A DNA stretch of 64,000 nucleotides from the NCBI RefSeq assembly GCF_052156535.1, contig NZ_JBQKUP010000017.1, positions 1 to 64,000 of the forward strand. The letters run 5' to 3'. The DNA comes from Nitrospira_E sp052156535. Its GTDB lineage: Bacteria > Nitrospirota > Nitrospiria > Nitrospirales > UBA8639. This document shows, in pieces, positions 26,685-36,041 of this stretch. A model generated the notes under the pieces. The model saw only the letters and a list, made by a program, of their open reading frames with translations, was not told where the DNA came from and searched no databases. The translations under genes and the position numbers were made by a program. The number at the start of each line of letters is the position of its first letter. Position 1 is the first letter of the stretch.

Positions 26685-27190
26685 TTAGAGACAGTAGGTC
26701 CGCAAGGGAGGAAATCCATTAAACCCCACAGAGGCGTAGCTGCTGGTATAGGCACCGGCACTTAAAATTTCGATTCGATCACCGATAGCCAAATTCAGGG
26801 GCAACTCATAGGAGGTTTTTTCATATAACACGTCCGCGCTGTCGCAAGTGGGACCCGCCAAAATCACCGGTCCCGTTGGACCCTCACGGAGGGTGCGTAG
26901 GCGGTACTTAATACATTCATCCATCGTTTCAGGCAAACCGCCAAACTTACCGATATCGAGATACACCCATCGCCGAACATTTTCGCGGGATTTGTGAGCC
27001 ACTAGTATGACCTCGCTCTGTATCACTCCCGCATCCGCCACCAGAAACGACCGGGTTCAATCATCAGTTGAGGAGGCGTGGCACCAAATGATTGCTGTAG
27101 AGCCTGTTGAATGGTTTGGGCGTAGTGCGAAAATGGCCGAGGGGTCGTTTGGTAGGTAGCCTCCGTCTTTTCAGGAAAAATATTTTCGAA
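26685..27190 (-). pseudogene. Decayed ornithine/diaminopimelate-type (fold III) PLP decarboxylase
   Basis: Two adjacent frames together make the C-terminal half of a group IV decarboxylase. The upstream frame has YAQTIQQALQQSFG and PPQLMIEPGRF; the downstream frame continues with VADAGV and has GPTCDSADVLYEK and the ending SAGAYTSSYASVGFNG typical of ornithine decarboxylases. The two join if one base is restored near 27043 (CGT TTC [N]TG GTG GCG), so a one-base deletion broke the frame. The N-terminal barrel with the PLP Lys is missing; sequence above about 27190 is unrelated. A truncated, frameshifted relic is most likely; a sequencing error could explain the frameshift but not the missing half. 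Confidence 0.8.
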
Positions 27191-27347
27191 CCTGTCCTTA
27201 TACCCTCTCTGTGGTCTTTTAAAATTAATGAGAGATACGGGCCTGCTCCCTAAAGTCCATAGACGCGATGGTACAGGATAATAGTTCAACAGGGCTTAAT
27301 GTCCCCAAAAATCCCCGAGGCAAGGCCGCACCTGTCCAATGCCAAAA

Positions 27348-28148
27348 TTACGGCACGATGCATGGCACAACTCCTCTTATATTCGTCCCATTCAAGTGAA
27401 CATTTCGCAATCGCGCTTTTGCCAGGCATTTCCACTTATCGTTTGAATCCTTTCGACCTTCGAGCCGAATACGATAGTGATGGTCTTCCTTCAAATCAGG
27501 AATGACATAAAAATTGTTTTCAAATTTTCGAATTTTTTGGTTCACGTCACACGCGTTGGTAAAGGTGTCGCCCCAATCTTTCCAGCAGATTTTCCATTTA
27601 TCATATTTATCCGGCTGCACACTCCAGGTCACTTTGATGTTACAAGTGCCTTTGTCAAAATCACAGGAATGTCCACCCTCAAATCCGTCAGGACCTGTCG
27701 TCAGCCAGACTGACCCCCCAATGCCTTTTTCATCATGCGGAGGTTCGTAGGGCTCGCTTTCACTCTCCTGCTGGGGAAGGCCGGCGGGACAATCCGGGTC
27801 GGCAGAGCAAGCGTTCAAGTTACAAGAGCCATCCGCCCCACAAGGCGGTGGCCCATCAACAGAATCAAGCGCCACAAGCCGTATCGAGACATCACTCCCA
27901 TGATCTACTCGTGAATAGTTGAATGGAGTGGAAGACAGACGCCACTGAACCTTAGCGTTATTCTCAGACGAAAAAAACTTGGCGTCCTGATTCTTATCTT
28001 CTTCCATCAATACTCCTGCTTGACCGGCCTCTTGAATGGGTATCCCCTGATTACTTTCAGGCTGGCCATACACACCAAGTGGGACGCAGAGCACTGCAGC
28101 CCATGCAACCATGGTAAAAGTTCGACGTCTTGCATGTGTCATCATCAT
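27348..28148 (-). CDS. Secreted hypothetical protein with Cys-rich segment
   Basis: About 266 residues from the ATG at 28148, preceded by GGGAGG; an ATG at 28172 with AAAGGGG is a close alternative. Signal peptide: RRRTFTMVAWAAVLCV with cleavage near VYGQ. The mature protein has a stretch dense in Cys (PPCGADGSCNLNACSADPDCPAG) and a C-terminal fibronectin/Ig-like domain (ITWSVQ-like, KWKICWKDWGD, YRIRLEGRKD). Extracytoplasmic, probably disulfide bonded. The frame is open a further 100 codons upstream, but that stretch has no signal and contains a strong hairpin, so I treat it as leader. Function unknown. Confidence 0.65.
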   Translation of the reverse strand: MMMTHARRRTFTMVAWAAVLCVPLGVYGQPESNQGIPIQEAGQAGVLMEEDKNQDAKFFSSENNAKVQWRLSSTPFNYSRVDHGSDVSIRLVALDSVDGPPPCGADGSCNLNACSADPDCPAGLPQQESESEPYEPPHDEKGIGGSVWLTTGPDGFEGGHSCDFDKGTCNIKVTWSVQPDKYDKWKICWKDWGDTFTNACDVNQKIRKFENNFYVIPDLKEDHHYRIRLEGRKDSNDKWKCLAKARLRNVHLNGTNIRGVVPCIVP

Positions 28149-28792
28149 AGACCTCCCGGTGAACTTTTTCATGACTGACCCCTTTCGGCATTGCAGAACA
28201 TCCTTATGGGGGTGAATAAGGATGTTGCTCTGAGTTGTCTCATGGCATTGCTCGTAGAAATATTCAACATAAATGGTCTGGTACAATTCATTAGCCAGAT
28301 AGATGTTTTGCCCCATCATCCACGGTACAGGATTCCAAAGGGTGTCTGGATGATAGGGGGTTCCCGGGTCACCCCACGCACCGTTTTCTGTCGGTAACTG
28401 TGAAATTTGGTCATCGTCCAGGATATTGTCATACGCCACTGCGGTAATCCCGGGAGTTGTAAGGCTAAGCTTCACTTTTTTCTGTGCCGTTGTTGAGTAA
28501 CAGCAAAAACCATTCCATAGGATGACGATTAATGGGCAACTATTCCAACGCCTTAAAACTATTGTACGGTTAAGACATCGGAACGGTGAGAAGAAGTTTT
28601 AAAAGCAAGGATGGGAGGATTTTGATAGGTCCTGAGATACGATTGTATCTATTCGGATACGAGATTGTTGATTTTTTCCGTAAGGGCTTTTGTCCGGGAG
28701 TTTGACGAAGCAAGACGCAGTCTCATGCCTAAGGTCTCTATCCTGAAGTCTTCCATAATTGTAGGATCGCTTTTCCCCAACCAACCGAGATT
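28149..28792. other. Intergenic/leader region between secreted gene and hyuB
   Basis: About 640 bases with no convincing gene. The first 330 bases are an open continuation of the secreted protein frame but lack coding signals; they hold the hairpin at 28197-28226. The rest shows nothing recognisable. Confidence 0.5.
28197..28226 (-). promoter_or_regulatory. Perfect 11-bp inverted repeat in leader of secreted gene
   Basis: AACATCCTTAT and ATAAGGATGTT around an 8-base loop, about 50 bases above the start at 28148 and 25 above the alternative start at 28172. It may be an operator dyad or an RNA hairpin controlling translation. Confidence 0.45.
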
Positions 28793-30361
28793 CTAGTTGA
28801 TTCCATATCCACCGCCGCCTGGGGTTTCGATGGTGATTTCATCGCCCGCTTCAACGGGGAATGAACATTTTCCACTAACCTCTTTTTCGATTTCGTTTTG
28901 CTTCATGCGGTTGCGACCAGGTTGTCCTGGTGCGCCTCCCTCCAATCCATAGGGTCTGGTAATCCGGCGATCAGACAAGAGGGTGATCTCAGCAGACTGA
29001 AGAAATTCGTACGTCCGGACGATTCCTTCTCCGCCTTGATGCTGACCGCTTCCTCCGGACTTTTTCCGCAAGGCATAGCGAGCAATTCGAAACGGATAGG
29101 CGTACTCAACCGCTTCCACCGGGGTATTCAGGGTATTGGTCATGTGTGAGTGGCGGCCATTCACGCCATCACATTCAGGACCCGCACCCATCCCACCGCC
29201 AATGGTTTCGTAATAGGCAAAGGGCCGATTGTGTCGTTGATCCCATCCACCGATGGTGAGATTATTCATCGTGCCCTGGCTGGACGCCGGAATGCGATTA
29301 GGACAGGCTTGCGCCAGGGCTCCAAGTAACACATCCACAATTCGCTGGGAGGTTTCGACATTTCCGGCCGCCACCGCGGCAGGATGTCTGGCGTTTACCA
29401 ATGTGCCTTCCGGCGCAATGACGTGAATCGGCCGCAAACATCCGCTATTGGCCGGGATGTCCAATCCCAACACACATCGGAACACATAAGCCACGGCGGA
29501 CAACGTGACCGGATAGACTGCATTGATGCTCCCAGGCCGTTGCCTATCGGTTCCAGAAAAATCCACCGTGACCTGTTCATCCTGGATCATAATGGCGACA
29601 CGAATGACAGCCGGTTCTTCAGTGAATCCATCGTTATCCAGTGCATCCTCAAAACGGAAGCAGCCCTTGGGTAACATGCTGATTAACTGGCGCGTCATGC
29701 GTTCGCTGTAACGAAGCAGGGCATCCATTTCCGCAAGCAACGGTTGCATTCCAAACCGTTCAGCCATCGCTCGCATCCGTTCACCTCCAATCTGATTCGC
29801 GGCCAATTGAGCCTGGAGATCACCCATGCGTTCCTCCGGAGTACGGACATTCGCCAATAACATCCGCCAGATGTCCTCATTTTTTTTATCGCCCACCATG
29901 AGTTTCACGGGGGGGATAATGAGTCCTTCTTGAAAAATTTCCTGTGACAACGGCATCGACCCCGCCGACATTCCCCCAATGTCGGCGTGGTGCGCGCGAT
30001 TGGCGACCAATCCCAAGAGAGTGGGAGGAGAGGTGTCTTCCACAAAAACGGGCGACACCACGGTGAGATCGGGAAGATGCGTGCCCCCGCGATAGGGATC
30101 ATTGACCATGGCCACATCGCCGGGCGCCAGCGTCAAGAACTCAAGGCAGACTTGCACCGACAAGGGCATGGCTCCAAGATGAACCGGGATATGCGCCGCT
30201 TGCGCGACCAGATTTCCGGATGAATCAAACACCGCACAGGAAAAATCACAGCGTTCTTTGATGTTGGGGGAGAAGGCAGCTCTCTGCAGGCGAGCACCCA
30301 TTTCCTCGGCAACGGACACCAACCGGTGCTTCATCATTTCTGTGCGAATGGGATCATCCAT
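28793..30361 (-). CDS. hyuB: Hydantoinase/oxoprolinase subunit B (HyuB family)
   Basis: About 522 residues, the normal HyuB length. Typical blocks: SPNIKERCDFSCAVFD, PVHLGAMP, GDVAMVNDPYRGGTHLPD, VANRAHHADIGG, RHSHMTNTLNTPVEA and the C-terminal GGGYG. HyuB partners HyuA in ATP-dependent hydrolysis of hydantoins, 5-oxoproline or related cyclic amides, or in acetone-type carboxylation in some relatives; the substrate here is open. The ATG at 30361 has GGAG ten bases upstream and overlaps the hyuA stop by eight bases, so the pair is translationally coupled. Cytoplasmic. Confidence 0.93.
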   Translation of the reverse strand: MDDPIRTEMMKHRLVSVAEEMGARLQRAAFSPNIKERCDFSCAVFDSSGNLVAQAAHIPVHLGAMPLSVQVCLEFLTLAPGDVAMVNDPYRGGTHLPDLTVVSPVFVEDTSPPTLLGLVANRAHHADIGGMSAGSMPLSQEIFQEGLIIPPVKLMVGDKKNEDIWRMLLANVRTPEERMGDLQAQLAANQIGGERMRAMAERFGMQPLLAEMDALLRYSERMTRQLISMLPKGCFRFEDALDNDGFTEEPAVIRVAIMIQDEQVTVDFSGTDRQRPGSINAVYPVTLSAVAYVFRCVLGLDIPANSGCLRPIHVIAPEGTLVNARHPAAVAAGNVETSQRIVDVLLGALAQACPNRIPASSQGTMNNLTIGGWDQRHNRPFAYYETIGGGMGAGPECDGVNGRHSHMTNTLNTPVEAVEYAYPFRIARYALRKKSGGSGQHQGGEGIVRTYEFLQSAEITLLSDRRITRPYGLEGGAPGQPGRNRMKQNEIEKEVSGKCSFPVEAGDEITIETPGGGGYGIN

Positions 30362-32387
30362 CGGTGGCTCCAACCTTTATGAGAATATTCGAATACGTAT
30401 CAATCACGGCGTGATCCGTGGGTCCAAGATAGATGGTGGTATCATCCAGAACCAGAATGGCCGGTCCTTTGATTTCATGTCCCGGACGCAAGCGGGTTCC
30501 CCAATAATGCGGGACCGGTTTCATCCCTTGGGGCAAGACCACCGGACGATCTTCCCATTGAGCTGCAGTCGGATCCGCTGACCCTAGCGGCCTGGTGGGA
30601 ATGGTGGGCGGCGTCACATGGCCGACTGCCCGGACGCGGACATTCACGATTTCGATTGGGGTCTCTGTCTGACTATAGCCATAGCGCGCATGATGAATCC
30701 GATGGAATTCCTCGCGGACCATTGAAGTCAGCGGCACCGCTAGGTCGAAGGATTGACCCACATAACGGACATCGACGGTTCGAGAGAGAACCCATTGGTC
30801 AGGATCCACGCCTTCCCGATGTAAGTCCTTTTGCCCCTGATCAATCAACGGTTGCGTACACTGTTCAAGAATCTCAATCGGCGTGTCTCCCGGTAGCATC
30901 ACCGTCTGGACATAATCCAATTGCACCTCCGCAGCCAACATGCCCAGAGCAGAGAGCGTGGCGGCCATGGGCGACACCAACACGTGTGGAATACCCAATG
31001 CTCTGGCCAGATCGCAGGCATGTAATCCTCCGGCCCCACCGAATGCCACCAGGACAGTTTCCCTGGGATCTTCTCCCCGCTCCACCGAAATAACACGCAG
31101 GGCGCGCTCCATATGAACATTGGCAATTTGGATCATACCCAAGGCCAGGGTCTGCCGGACATCCAAGCCGGAACGAGGGGCCAACACCATCTGCCGGCTT
31201 AGTTCATCAAATGCCTGTTGCGCGGACTCGACATTCAATCTCATCCGGCCACCTAAAAACCCGTCGGTCGGCAATCGCCCTAAAACCACATGAGCATCCG
31301 TGACCGTCGGGATGGTCCCGCCCCGCCCATAACACACCGGACCCGGTTGAGCTCCGGCACTTTGAGGTCCCACACGAAGATTGCCGCCCGCATCGACCGT
31401 GGCTAGAGAGCCACCTCCGGCACCGACCGTATGAATATCAATGACAGGCACACGGATGGGATTCCCCCCGACTTTGGCTTCGTTCGTGACATGAATCATC
31501 TCATGAACCAACGCCACGTCCGTGGACGTCCCGCCCATATCATACGTCAGAATCCGGGTGAAGCCCGCCAACCCTGCCAGGTATCGGGCACCCACCACAC
31601 CTCCGGCCGGACCAGACAGAATGGAACGGACGCCATGCCCTCGCGCTTGAGCGACCGAAATTCGCCCCCCGTTCGACTGCACAATATGAAACTCGGTCGG
31701 TTTCATCTCCCGTTCTAACCGGCCCAAATAGGTATCAAGAACCGGAGAAACATAGGCGTTCACCACCGTAGTACTGGTTCGTTCATATTCTCGAAATTCC
31801 GGCAGGATTTCGGAAGAACCCGTGACAAAGAATCCTTCGTCACGCAATCGCTTTGTCACCCATTGCTCATGAACAGGATTCACAAAGGAAAATAGAAACG
31901 ATACAGCCACCGACTGAATCGCTTCATGCCGTAACATTTCAAGTATTGGGATAAGGCCTTGTTCCTGAAGAGGCGTCAGGATGTTCCCTGCACTATCCAC
32001 CCGTTCCGGGATTTCAAATGACCATTCACGCGGGACTAAGGGCGGAGGAATGACAGGGAACAGGTCGTACAACGCAGGACGATCTTGTCGTCCAATCAGC
32101 AGCACATCCCGAAAGCCTTTTGTCGTAATGAGAGCCGTCCGCGCCCCTTTGCGTTCCAGGATGGCGTTGGTGGCGACGGTGGAACCATGCACAATATGAC
32201 GACCAGGATGGTGAGGAAGTTGGGCTAACCCTTGCAGTACCGCTTCCGCAGGGTCGGACGGGGTCGAAAGAATTTTAAATCGCTGGAGAGATTGATCCGA
32301 GGAGGAATAGATAACAAAGTCGGTAAAGGTCCCTCCAATATCTATCCCCACCCATACATTTTGACTCGATTGGCCGAAAGTCGACAT
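30354..32387 (-). CDS. hyuA: Hydantoinase/oxoprolinase subunit A (HyuA family)
   Basis: About 677 residues. The N-terminus has the acetate/sugar-kinase-like ATPase phosphate loop GIDIGGTFTDFV, followed by VHGSTVATNAI, a second ATP-site block TYDMGGTSTDVALV and GGAGGLHACDLARALG near residue 450, all diagnostic for HyuA. It couples ATP hydrolysis to opening of a five-membered cyclic amide with HyuB. The ATG at 32387 was chosen over a GTG nine bases earlier. The gene opens the two-gene hyuAB operon; the MITE-like repeat copy A lies just upstream of it. No transporter or dipeptidase sits beside the pair, so the pathway is not resolved. Confidence 0.93.
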   Translation of the reverse strand: MSTFGQSSQNVWVGIDIGGTFTDFVIYSSSDQSLQRFKILSTPSDPAEAVLQGLAQLPHHPGRHIVHGSTVATNAILERKGARTALITTKGFRDVLLIGRQDRPALYDLFPVIPPPLVPREWSFEIPERVDSAGNILTPLQEQGLIPILEMLRHEAIQSVAVSFLFSFVNPVHEQWVTKRLRDEGFFVTGSSEILPEFREYERTSTTVVNAYVSPVLDTYLGRLEREMKPTEFHIVQSNGGRISVAQARGHGVRSILSGPAGGVVGARYLAGLAGFTRILTYDMGGTSTDVALVHEMIHVTNEAKVGGNPIRVPVIDIHTVGAGGGSLATVDAGGNLRVGPQSAGAQPGPVCYGRGGTIPTVTDAHVVLGRLPTDGFLGGRMRLNVESAQQAFDELSRQMVLAPRSGLDVRQTLALGMIQIANVHMERALRVISVERGEDPRETVLVAFGGAGGLHACDLARALGIPHVLVSPMAATLSALGMLAAEVQLDYVQTVMLPGDTPIEILEQCTQPLIDQGQKDLHREGVDPDQWVLSRTVDVRYVGQSFDLAVPLTSMVREEFHRIHHARYGYSQTETPIEIVNVRVRAVGHVTPPTIPTRPLGSADPTAAQWEDRPVVLPQGMKPVPHYWGTRLRPGHEIKGPAILVLDDTTIYLGPTDHAVIDTYSNILIKVGATDG

Positions 32388-32756
32388 CGAACACACTCTT
32401 CTTCAGGGGAGTGTTGAAAAATGCCGCCAGCGGCGTTCTCGCCGCTTGGCCGTGCTCACGTACTCCTCCGTGCGCTCCGCTCGACCAAGCGGCTGCGGCC
32501 TTTCCTTCGAGAAGCCTCAGGACAGGACTGGACGAGCCTTTTTGAACACTCCACTATTTTTTCTGGTGAGCCTTGGATATTCATATGCTGATGAAACAGC
32601 AAGATGTTTGAATTATTCAACAGACCATTCAAGGAATGGTAAAGAGAGCATACCGGATTATGGGAAAGGTTTGAAGCGCAAACATCACATGGCGTGATGG
32701 GAAGGGGGTAAAAGGGGCTGGTTCAGCTATACATTTATTCCAACGAATGCGGCTGC
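32388..32756. other. Intergenic region with repeat copy A
   Basis: 369 bases between the hyuA start and the end of the FG-GAP gene, largely occupied by repeat copy A. The rest shows no gene; the hyuAB promoter must lie near or in the repeat. Confidence 0.5.
32408..32552 (+). repeat. MITE-like repeat, copy A (145 bp)
   Basis: Begins GGAGTGTTGAAAAA and ends TTTTTGAACACTCC, terminal inverted repeats of 14 bp with one mismatch. The inner part shares GCCGCCAGCGGCGTTCTCGC and GTGCTCACGTACTC with three more copies (43.0, 45.2, 50.0 kb). No coding sequence inside. Confidence 0.85.
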
Positions 32757-34268
32757 TTAACTTTTCACCAGGCCTTTTAACACCACGCGTCGTGGACTAC
32801 CGCTGGCATTATCGTGAATCGTGAGCATGGCATGGTGGGTTCCCGGTTCGTGTGGAGCGAATCCGACCTGGAGCGTGCACGAATCGCCCGTATACAAAGT
32901 CACATCCGCGCAGGTGTTATCCACAACTGAAAAGGCATCCGCTTCATTGCCGGTAATTTTTACCTCCACAATTTTGAGCAATCCCAATCCGATGTTGGAG
33001 ACCCGCATCATGTGATGAGAGGATGAAGGATTCGCCTCCTGGCCCGACTCCATCTCAAAGACCATGGCATCCGTGCTCAGGCTTGGGAGGGGGATACCCC
33101 CATCTCCGCTGAGCAGGACCGACACGCCATCGATATTCGTGCTGGCCGTGGCCAGATCGGGGAATCGGTCTTGATCAAAATCCTCCACGACCACTGCTGA
33201 AGGCGTGGCTCCGACACCAAAATGGCCCGCCGAGGTAAACAGTCCGGCTCCATTCCCCAATAAAATCGACAAACTATTGGAATCACGATTGACCACAACC
33301 ATGTCCATTTCTTGATCTCCGTCGAAATCACGAAACACCACTCCCACCGGCGCAAAACCCACCTTAATGGGATCCAATTCTGTAAACGATCCCCTCTCGC
33401 GCTGGAGCAGAATGCGTACGGTATCCGAAAAAAGACTGGTCACAGCCAGGTCCACCAATCCATTATGGTTGATGTCGGCCCCCTGAATCGCGCTTAAGGT
33501 GAAGCCCGGCTTGAGTTCCTTCTCAAGGACAAACTTTCCATTACCGGTATTCTTTAGCATGGAAACAAGCCCGTTCGGGGACCGCCAACTCGGCTGACTC
33601 CATGTCACCGCAAGGTCGGGCTTTCCATCACCGGTCAGATCCTCGACCAGCACCCCGGTTGGAAACATGCCGTCCCGTCCGTCCTGTTCATAGGTCACAG
33701 GGGTCAACAGTCCGCCCTTCCCATCGTTCATGAGCACCGAGAGATCAAAAGGCGGGTAATAACCAAATCGTCCGCTATTGATCGCCACCACATCACTCCA
33801 CCCATCCCCGTTTACATCCCGAACCGCTAGAAAGGTCGTCCCTTTGCCTGCCCCCTGGCTGGCTAACTTCTTAAACAGGCCGGTGCCCTCACCTTTCAGC
33901 ACAACCACCTGATCAGCTCCGCTCAAGGCCAGAACCAGATCAAGGAGGCCGTCACCATCCATATCGGCAGCAACGACCGCCAGCGGAATTTTCCCGACTC
34001 CAAAGGACACAGCCGATCGAAAAGTGCCGTTGCCGTTGCCTAATAGCACTGAGATATCGTCGGATGTGCCGTTAACCGTCGCGATATCCGATAATCCGTC
34101 CCCGTTGAAATCTCCTGCGGTAATAGCTTGCGGAGCGCGCCCAACCGGATTACTCGGCGTGGGGGAATAGGTGAGATTCTGCGCATATGCGGAGAGAGGC
34201 CATCCGGTCATACACGCCCAGGCGATACCGCAAATCACAGATCGTTTGGCGAATGACCAGAACATCAT
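32757..34268 (-). CDS. Secreted FG-GAP/VCBS repeat protein
   Basis: 503 residues with a Sec signal peptide ending near SAYAQ. Seven beta-propeller repeats carry Ca-binding loops: DFNGDGLSD, DMDGDGLLD, DVNGDGWSD, DLTGDGKPD, DINHNGLVD, DFDGDQEMD and DFDQDRFPD. The C-terminal 110 residues look like a choice-of-anchor D/HYDIN-type Ig domain (VSNIGLGLLKIVEVKITG, HDNASGSPRRV). A seven-bladed, Ca-stabilised propeller exported to the surface or periplasm, likely for binding carbohydrate or protein; no enzyme motif. Its ATG is four bases past the stop of the small gene upstream, so they are coupled. Confidence 0.9.
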   Translation of the reverse strand: MMFWSFAKRSVICGIAWACMTGWPLSAYAQNLTYSPTPSNPVGRAPQAITAGDFNGDGLSDIATVNGTSDDISVLLGNGNGTFRSAVSFGVGKIPLAVVAADMDGDGLLDLVLALSGADQVVVLKGEGTGLFKKLASQGAGKGTTFLAVRDVNGDGWSDVVAINSGRFGYYPPFDLSVLMNDGKGGLLTPVTYEQDGRDGMFPTGVLVEDLTGDGKPDLAVTWSQPSWRSPNGLVSMLKNTGNGKFVLEKELKPGFTLSAIQGADINHNGLVDLAVTSLFSDTVRILLQRERGSFTELDPIKVGFAPVGVVFRDFDGDQEMDMVVVNRDSNSLSILLGNGAGLFTSAGHFGVGATPSAVVVEDFDQDRFPDLATASTNIDGVSVLLSGDGGIPLPSLSTDAMVFEMESGQEANPSSSHHMMRVSNIGLGLLKIVEVKITGNEADAFSVVDNTCADVTLYTGDSCTLQVGFAPHEPGTHHAMLTIHDNASGSPRRVVLKGLVKS

Positions 34269-34272
34269 GGGG

Positions 34273-34533
34273 TTAATTCAATGAAGAATCGGTATAGGTT
34301 TTTTCTAAGACAATTTCAATTTCGTCCGTAGCGGCCTTTCCTCGATTGCGAAAACGGGCCACCCAGTCGGGATACCGTTCTAATGTGCAAAATATACTTT
34401 TCACAATAGCAGGCTTCACGGTTTCTTCCCAATGTGCGAGCCATGCCCTCTCATCCTCCTCGCCCTCATATTCATCCGGGAAGTTGGCTTCCAGGGAAAA
34501 CCTTAGGTTAAACGACTCCTCCTCTTGATACAT
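34273..34533 (-). CDS. Hypothetical acidic protein, 86 residues
   Basis: The ATG at 34533 has GGAGAAAAAG directly upstream and is preferred over further in-frame starts at 34596 and between. The product is helical and acidic (PDEYEGEEDERAWLAHWEETV) with a conserved-looking Trp/Arg-rich C-terminal half (YPDWVARFRNRG). No known motif. It is coupled to the FG-GAP gene (4-base gap), but I can only guess at a functional link. Confidence 0.6.
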   Translation of the reverse strand: MYQEEESFNLRFSLEANFPDEYEGEEDERAWLAHWEETVKPAIVKSIFCTLERYPDWVARFRNRGKAATDEIEIVLEKTYTDSSLN

Positions 34534-34653
34534 CTTTTTCTCCTTCTCCATCATGACCGGAGGCCACTCCTTTTCGCGAACCTCCATTGTCCTCATCTCA
34601 CATGATTGCCTATACTAGATGTACCATTTCATTCAAAAGGAGGTCCAGAACCC

Positions 34654-34878
34654 ATGCCGATTTTCGCTTATAGATGTCAGGAATGTTCGCATCAATTTGA
34701 GATGCTTGTCCATGGCTCAACCATCCCGCAATGTCCGGAATGTCAGGCCGATAGACTTGAAAAACAGTTGACGGGATTTGCCGTAGGGGGGACAGGCAGT
34801 GGAATGAACATTGTTGATCCAGGCAGTTGCGGATCCTGCGGAGATCCCCGTGGACCAGGCGCCTGCTCGATGAATTAG
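34654..34878 (+). CDS. FmdB-family zinc-ribbon protein
   Basis: 74 residues. AGGAGGT is eight bases before the ATG. The start MPIFAYRCQECSHQFEML with a following CPEC is the FmdB-type putative regulatory zinc ribbon; the Gly/Ser-rich tail ends in a second Cys group (CGSCGDP). The original FmdB is linked to formamidase regulation, but most members have no known role. It is divergent from the small acidic gene. Confidence 0.88.
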   Translation: MPIFAYRCQECSHQFEMLVHGSTIPQCPECQADRLEKQLTGFAVGGTGSGMNIVDPGSCGSCGDPRGPGACSMN

Positions 34879-34916
34879 GAGATCCGGAAGCCTACCTTAG
34901 GTAGCAGATGACAGCC

Positions 34917-35384
34917 TTATTTCCCCGAATCAGGCTCTCTGCCATTGATATGTTCATTACCATTCAGGCCATCTTCTTCAGGATCAATCCACATCTTTTC
35001 GGGAAAACCTAACGAATCTTCACCCACACCATAGAAAAGTGCCTGGGCCGAAAGGATGTAGGTTATCCATCCAATCGTGCCATCTCCTTCAACGATTCGA
35101 TAGTGCATATCCGAGGCTTCAGGAAGGGATTCCTGTAGTCCAGGAATCACCATCAACACTCGATGCACGCTGACATGCGGAGAGCTCTCCTGCTCCGTTT
35201 CAGGATACCGAATGGCCATCATTCCATTCGGAAGGAGGGTATTTTGGGTGAAAGTTGTAACCTGAAAGGCTGAAGGATTGAGGAAAGAATCACACGACAA
35301 CGTTGCAGAGGGGGAAGTAATCAGGAAGATGGGTGAGAACCCAAAGACCGCAAAGATCAGTGGACCAGCTCTGAAGCCTCCCAT
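34917..35384 (-). CDS. Hypothetical exported protein, 155 residues
   Basis: GGAGGTG lies right before the ATG at 35384. A signal peptide is likely (FRAGPLIFAVFGFSPIFLI, cleavage near TLS). The mature part has beta-strand character (VSVHRVLMVIPG, YRIVEGDGTIGWITYI) and an acidic C-terminus (DPEEDGLNGNEH). I do not recognise a family. Confidence 0.55.
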   Translation of the reverse strand: MGGFRAGPLIFAVFGFSPIFLITSPSATLSCDSFLNPSAFQVTTFTQNTLLPNGMMAIRYPETEQESSPHVSVHRVLMVIPGLQESLPEASDMHYRIVEGDGTIGWITYILSAQALFYGVGEDSLGFPEKMWIDPEEDGLNGNEHINGREPDSGK

Positions 35385-35784
35385 CGGACACCTCCTGCTC
35401 GGGAATCTTCACGACAACTTTTAACCCTCATCTTCTTATCGGTCACATCCGCACAGGAATTAAAGAAACGAACAAAGAAACTAAGTCCACGACCTGGAAG
35501 GTGCTATAAAGGCAAATGGATTGAACAATTGGACGGGATGGGCCGTCAGATCAGTTTGTGCAATGGCGGCACAAAAAGTTCAATGGATTTTGCGGTCTTT
35601 ATCTCAAACTGCATGCGCACGTGATCTCATGAAAACATTATCGTGATGCCTCAAGGCCAATGCGGACTTTTAGATTGGATTAGGAGGGATAAACGAACCC
35701 GTAAAAGTCGAGCGGCCGGATCGAAGTCCCGGTCGTATGGAAAAAAGGACCGGTTCAGCATGCCCGGTCAAGAGCTGACCTGGG
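35385..35784. other. Intergenic region, 400 bases
   Basis: No credible gene. A stem GACCGG...CCGGTC lies near 35749-35770, just past the end of the small zinc-ribbon gene. Nothing else was recognised. Confidence 0.5.
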
Positions 35785-36000
35785 CTATTCCGAACTGCCC
35801 AGCATATCGTCGATGAGGGGACGATTCAGATCCTCGCAGCCTGGACAAATCACGTCAAAAAAGGTTTCATGATCCGCCACATAGTTTTTTTCATCCACCA
35901 ATTTTTCTTCATGAATGCTGTCGTAACATGCTGGGCAGAGCATCATGAGGCCTCGCATAACCGATACCGTTTTTCTTCCCTGGCTACGTGGTAAATGCAT
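35785..36000 (-). CDS. Small zinc-ribbon protein, 71 residues
   Basis: The ATG at 36000 has GGGAGG upstream. Two cysteine pairs, CPAC and CPGC about 35 residues apart, form a likely treble-clef or zinc-ribbon site. The spacer is acidic (HEEKLVDEKNYVADHETFF). It lies 41 bases after a second Cys-rich small gene on the same strand, so the two probably form an operon. Function unknown. Confidence 0.6.
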   Translation of the reverse strand: MHLPRSQGRKTVSVMRGLMMLCPACYDSIHEEKLVDEKNYVADHETFFDVICPGCEDLNRPLIDDMLGSSE

Positions 36001-36041
36001 AACGTCCTCCCTGCCTAAGATGGGTGAGGTCTCAACCGACA

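Noticed and set aside
26405..26722. 105-codon open frame on the plus strand
   Set aside because: It crosses several hairpins and runs into the decayed decarboxylase; no recognisable protein.
28173..28475. Long N-terminal extension of the secreted protein
   Set aside because: No signal or known fold, contains a perfect hairpin, and a GGGAGG-led ATG lies downstream.
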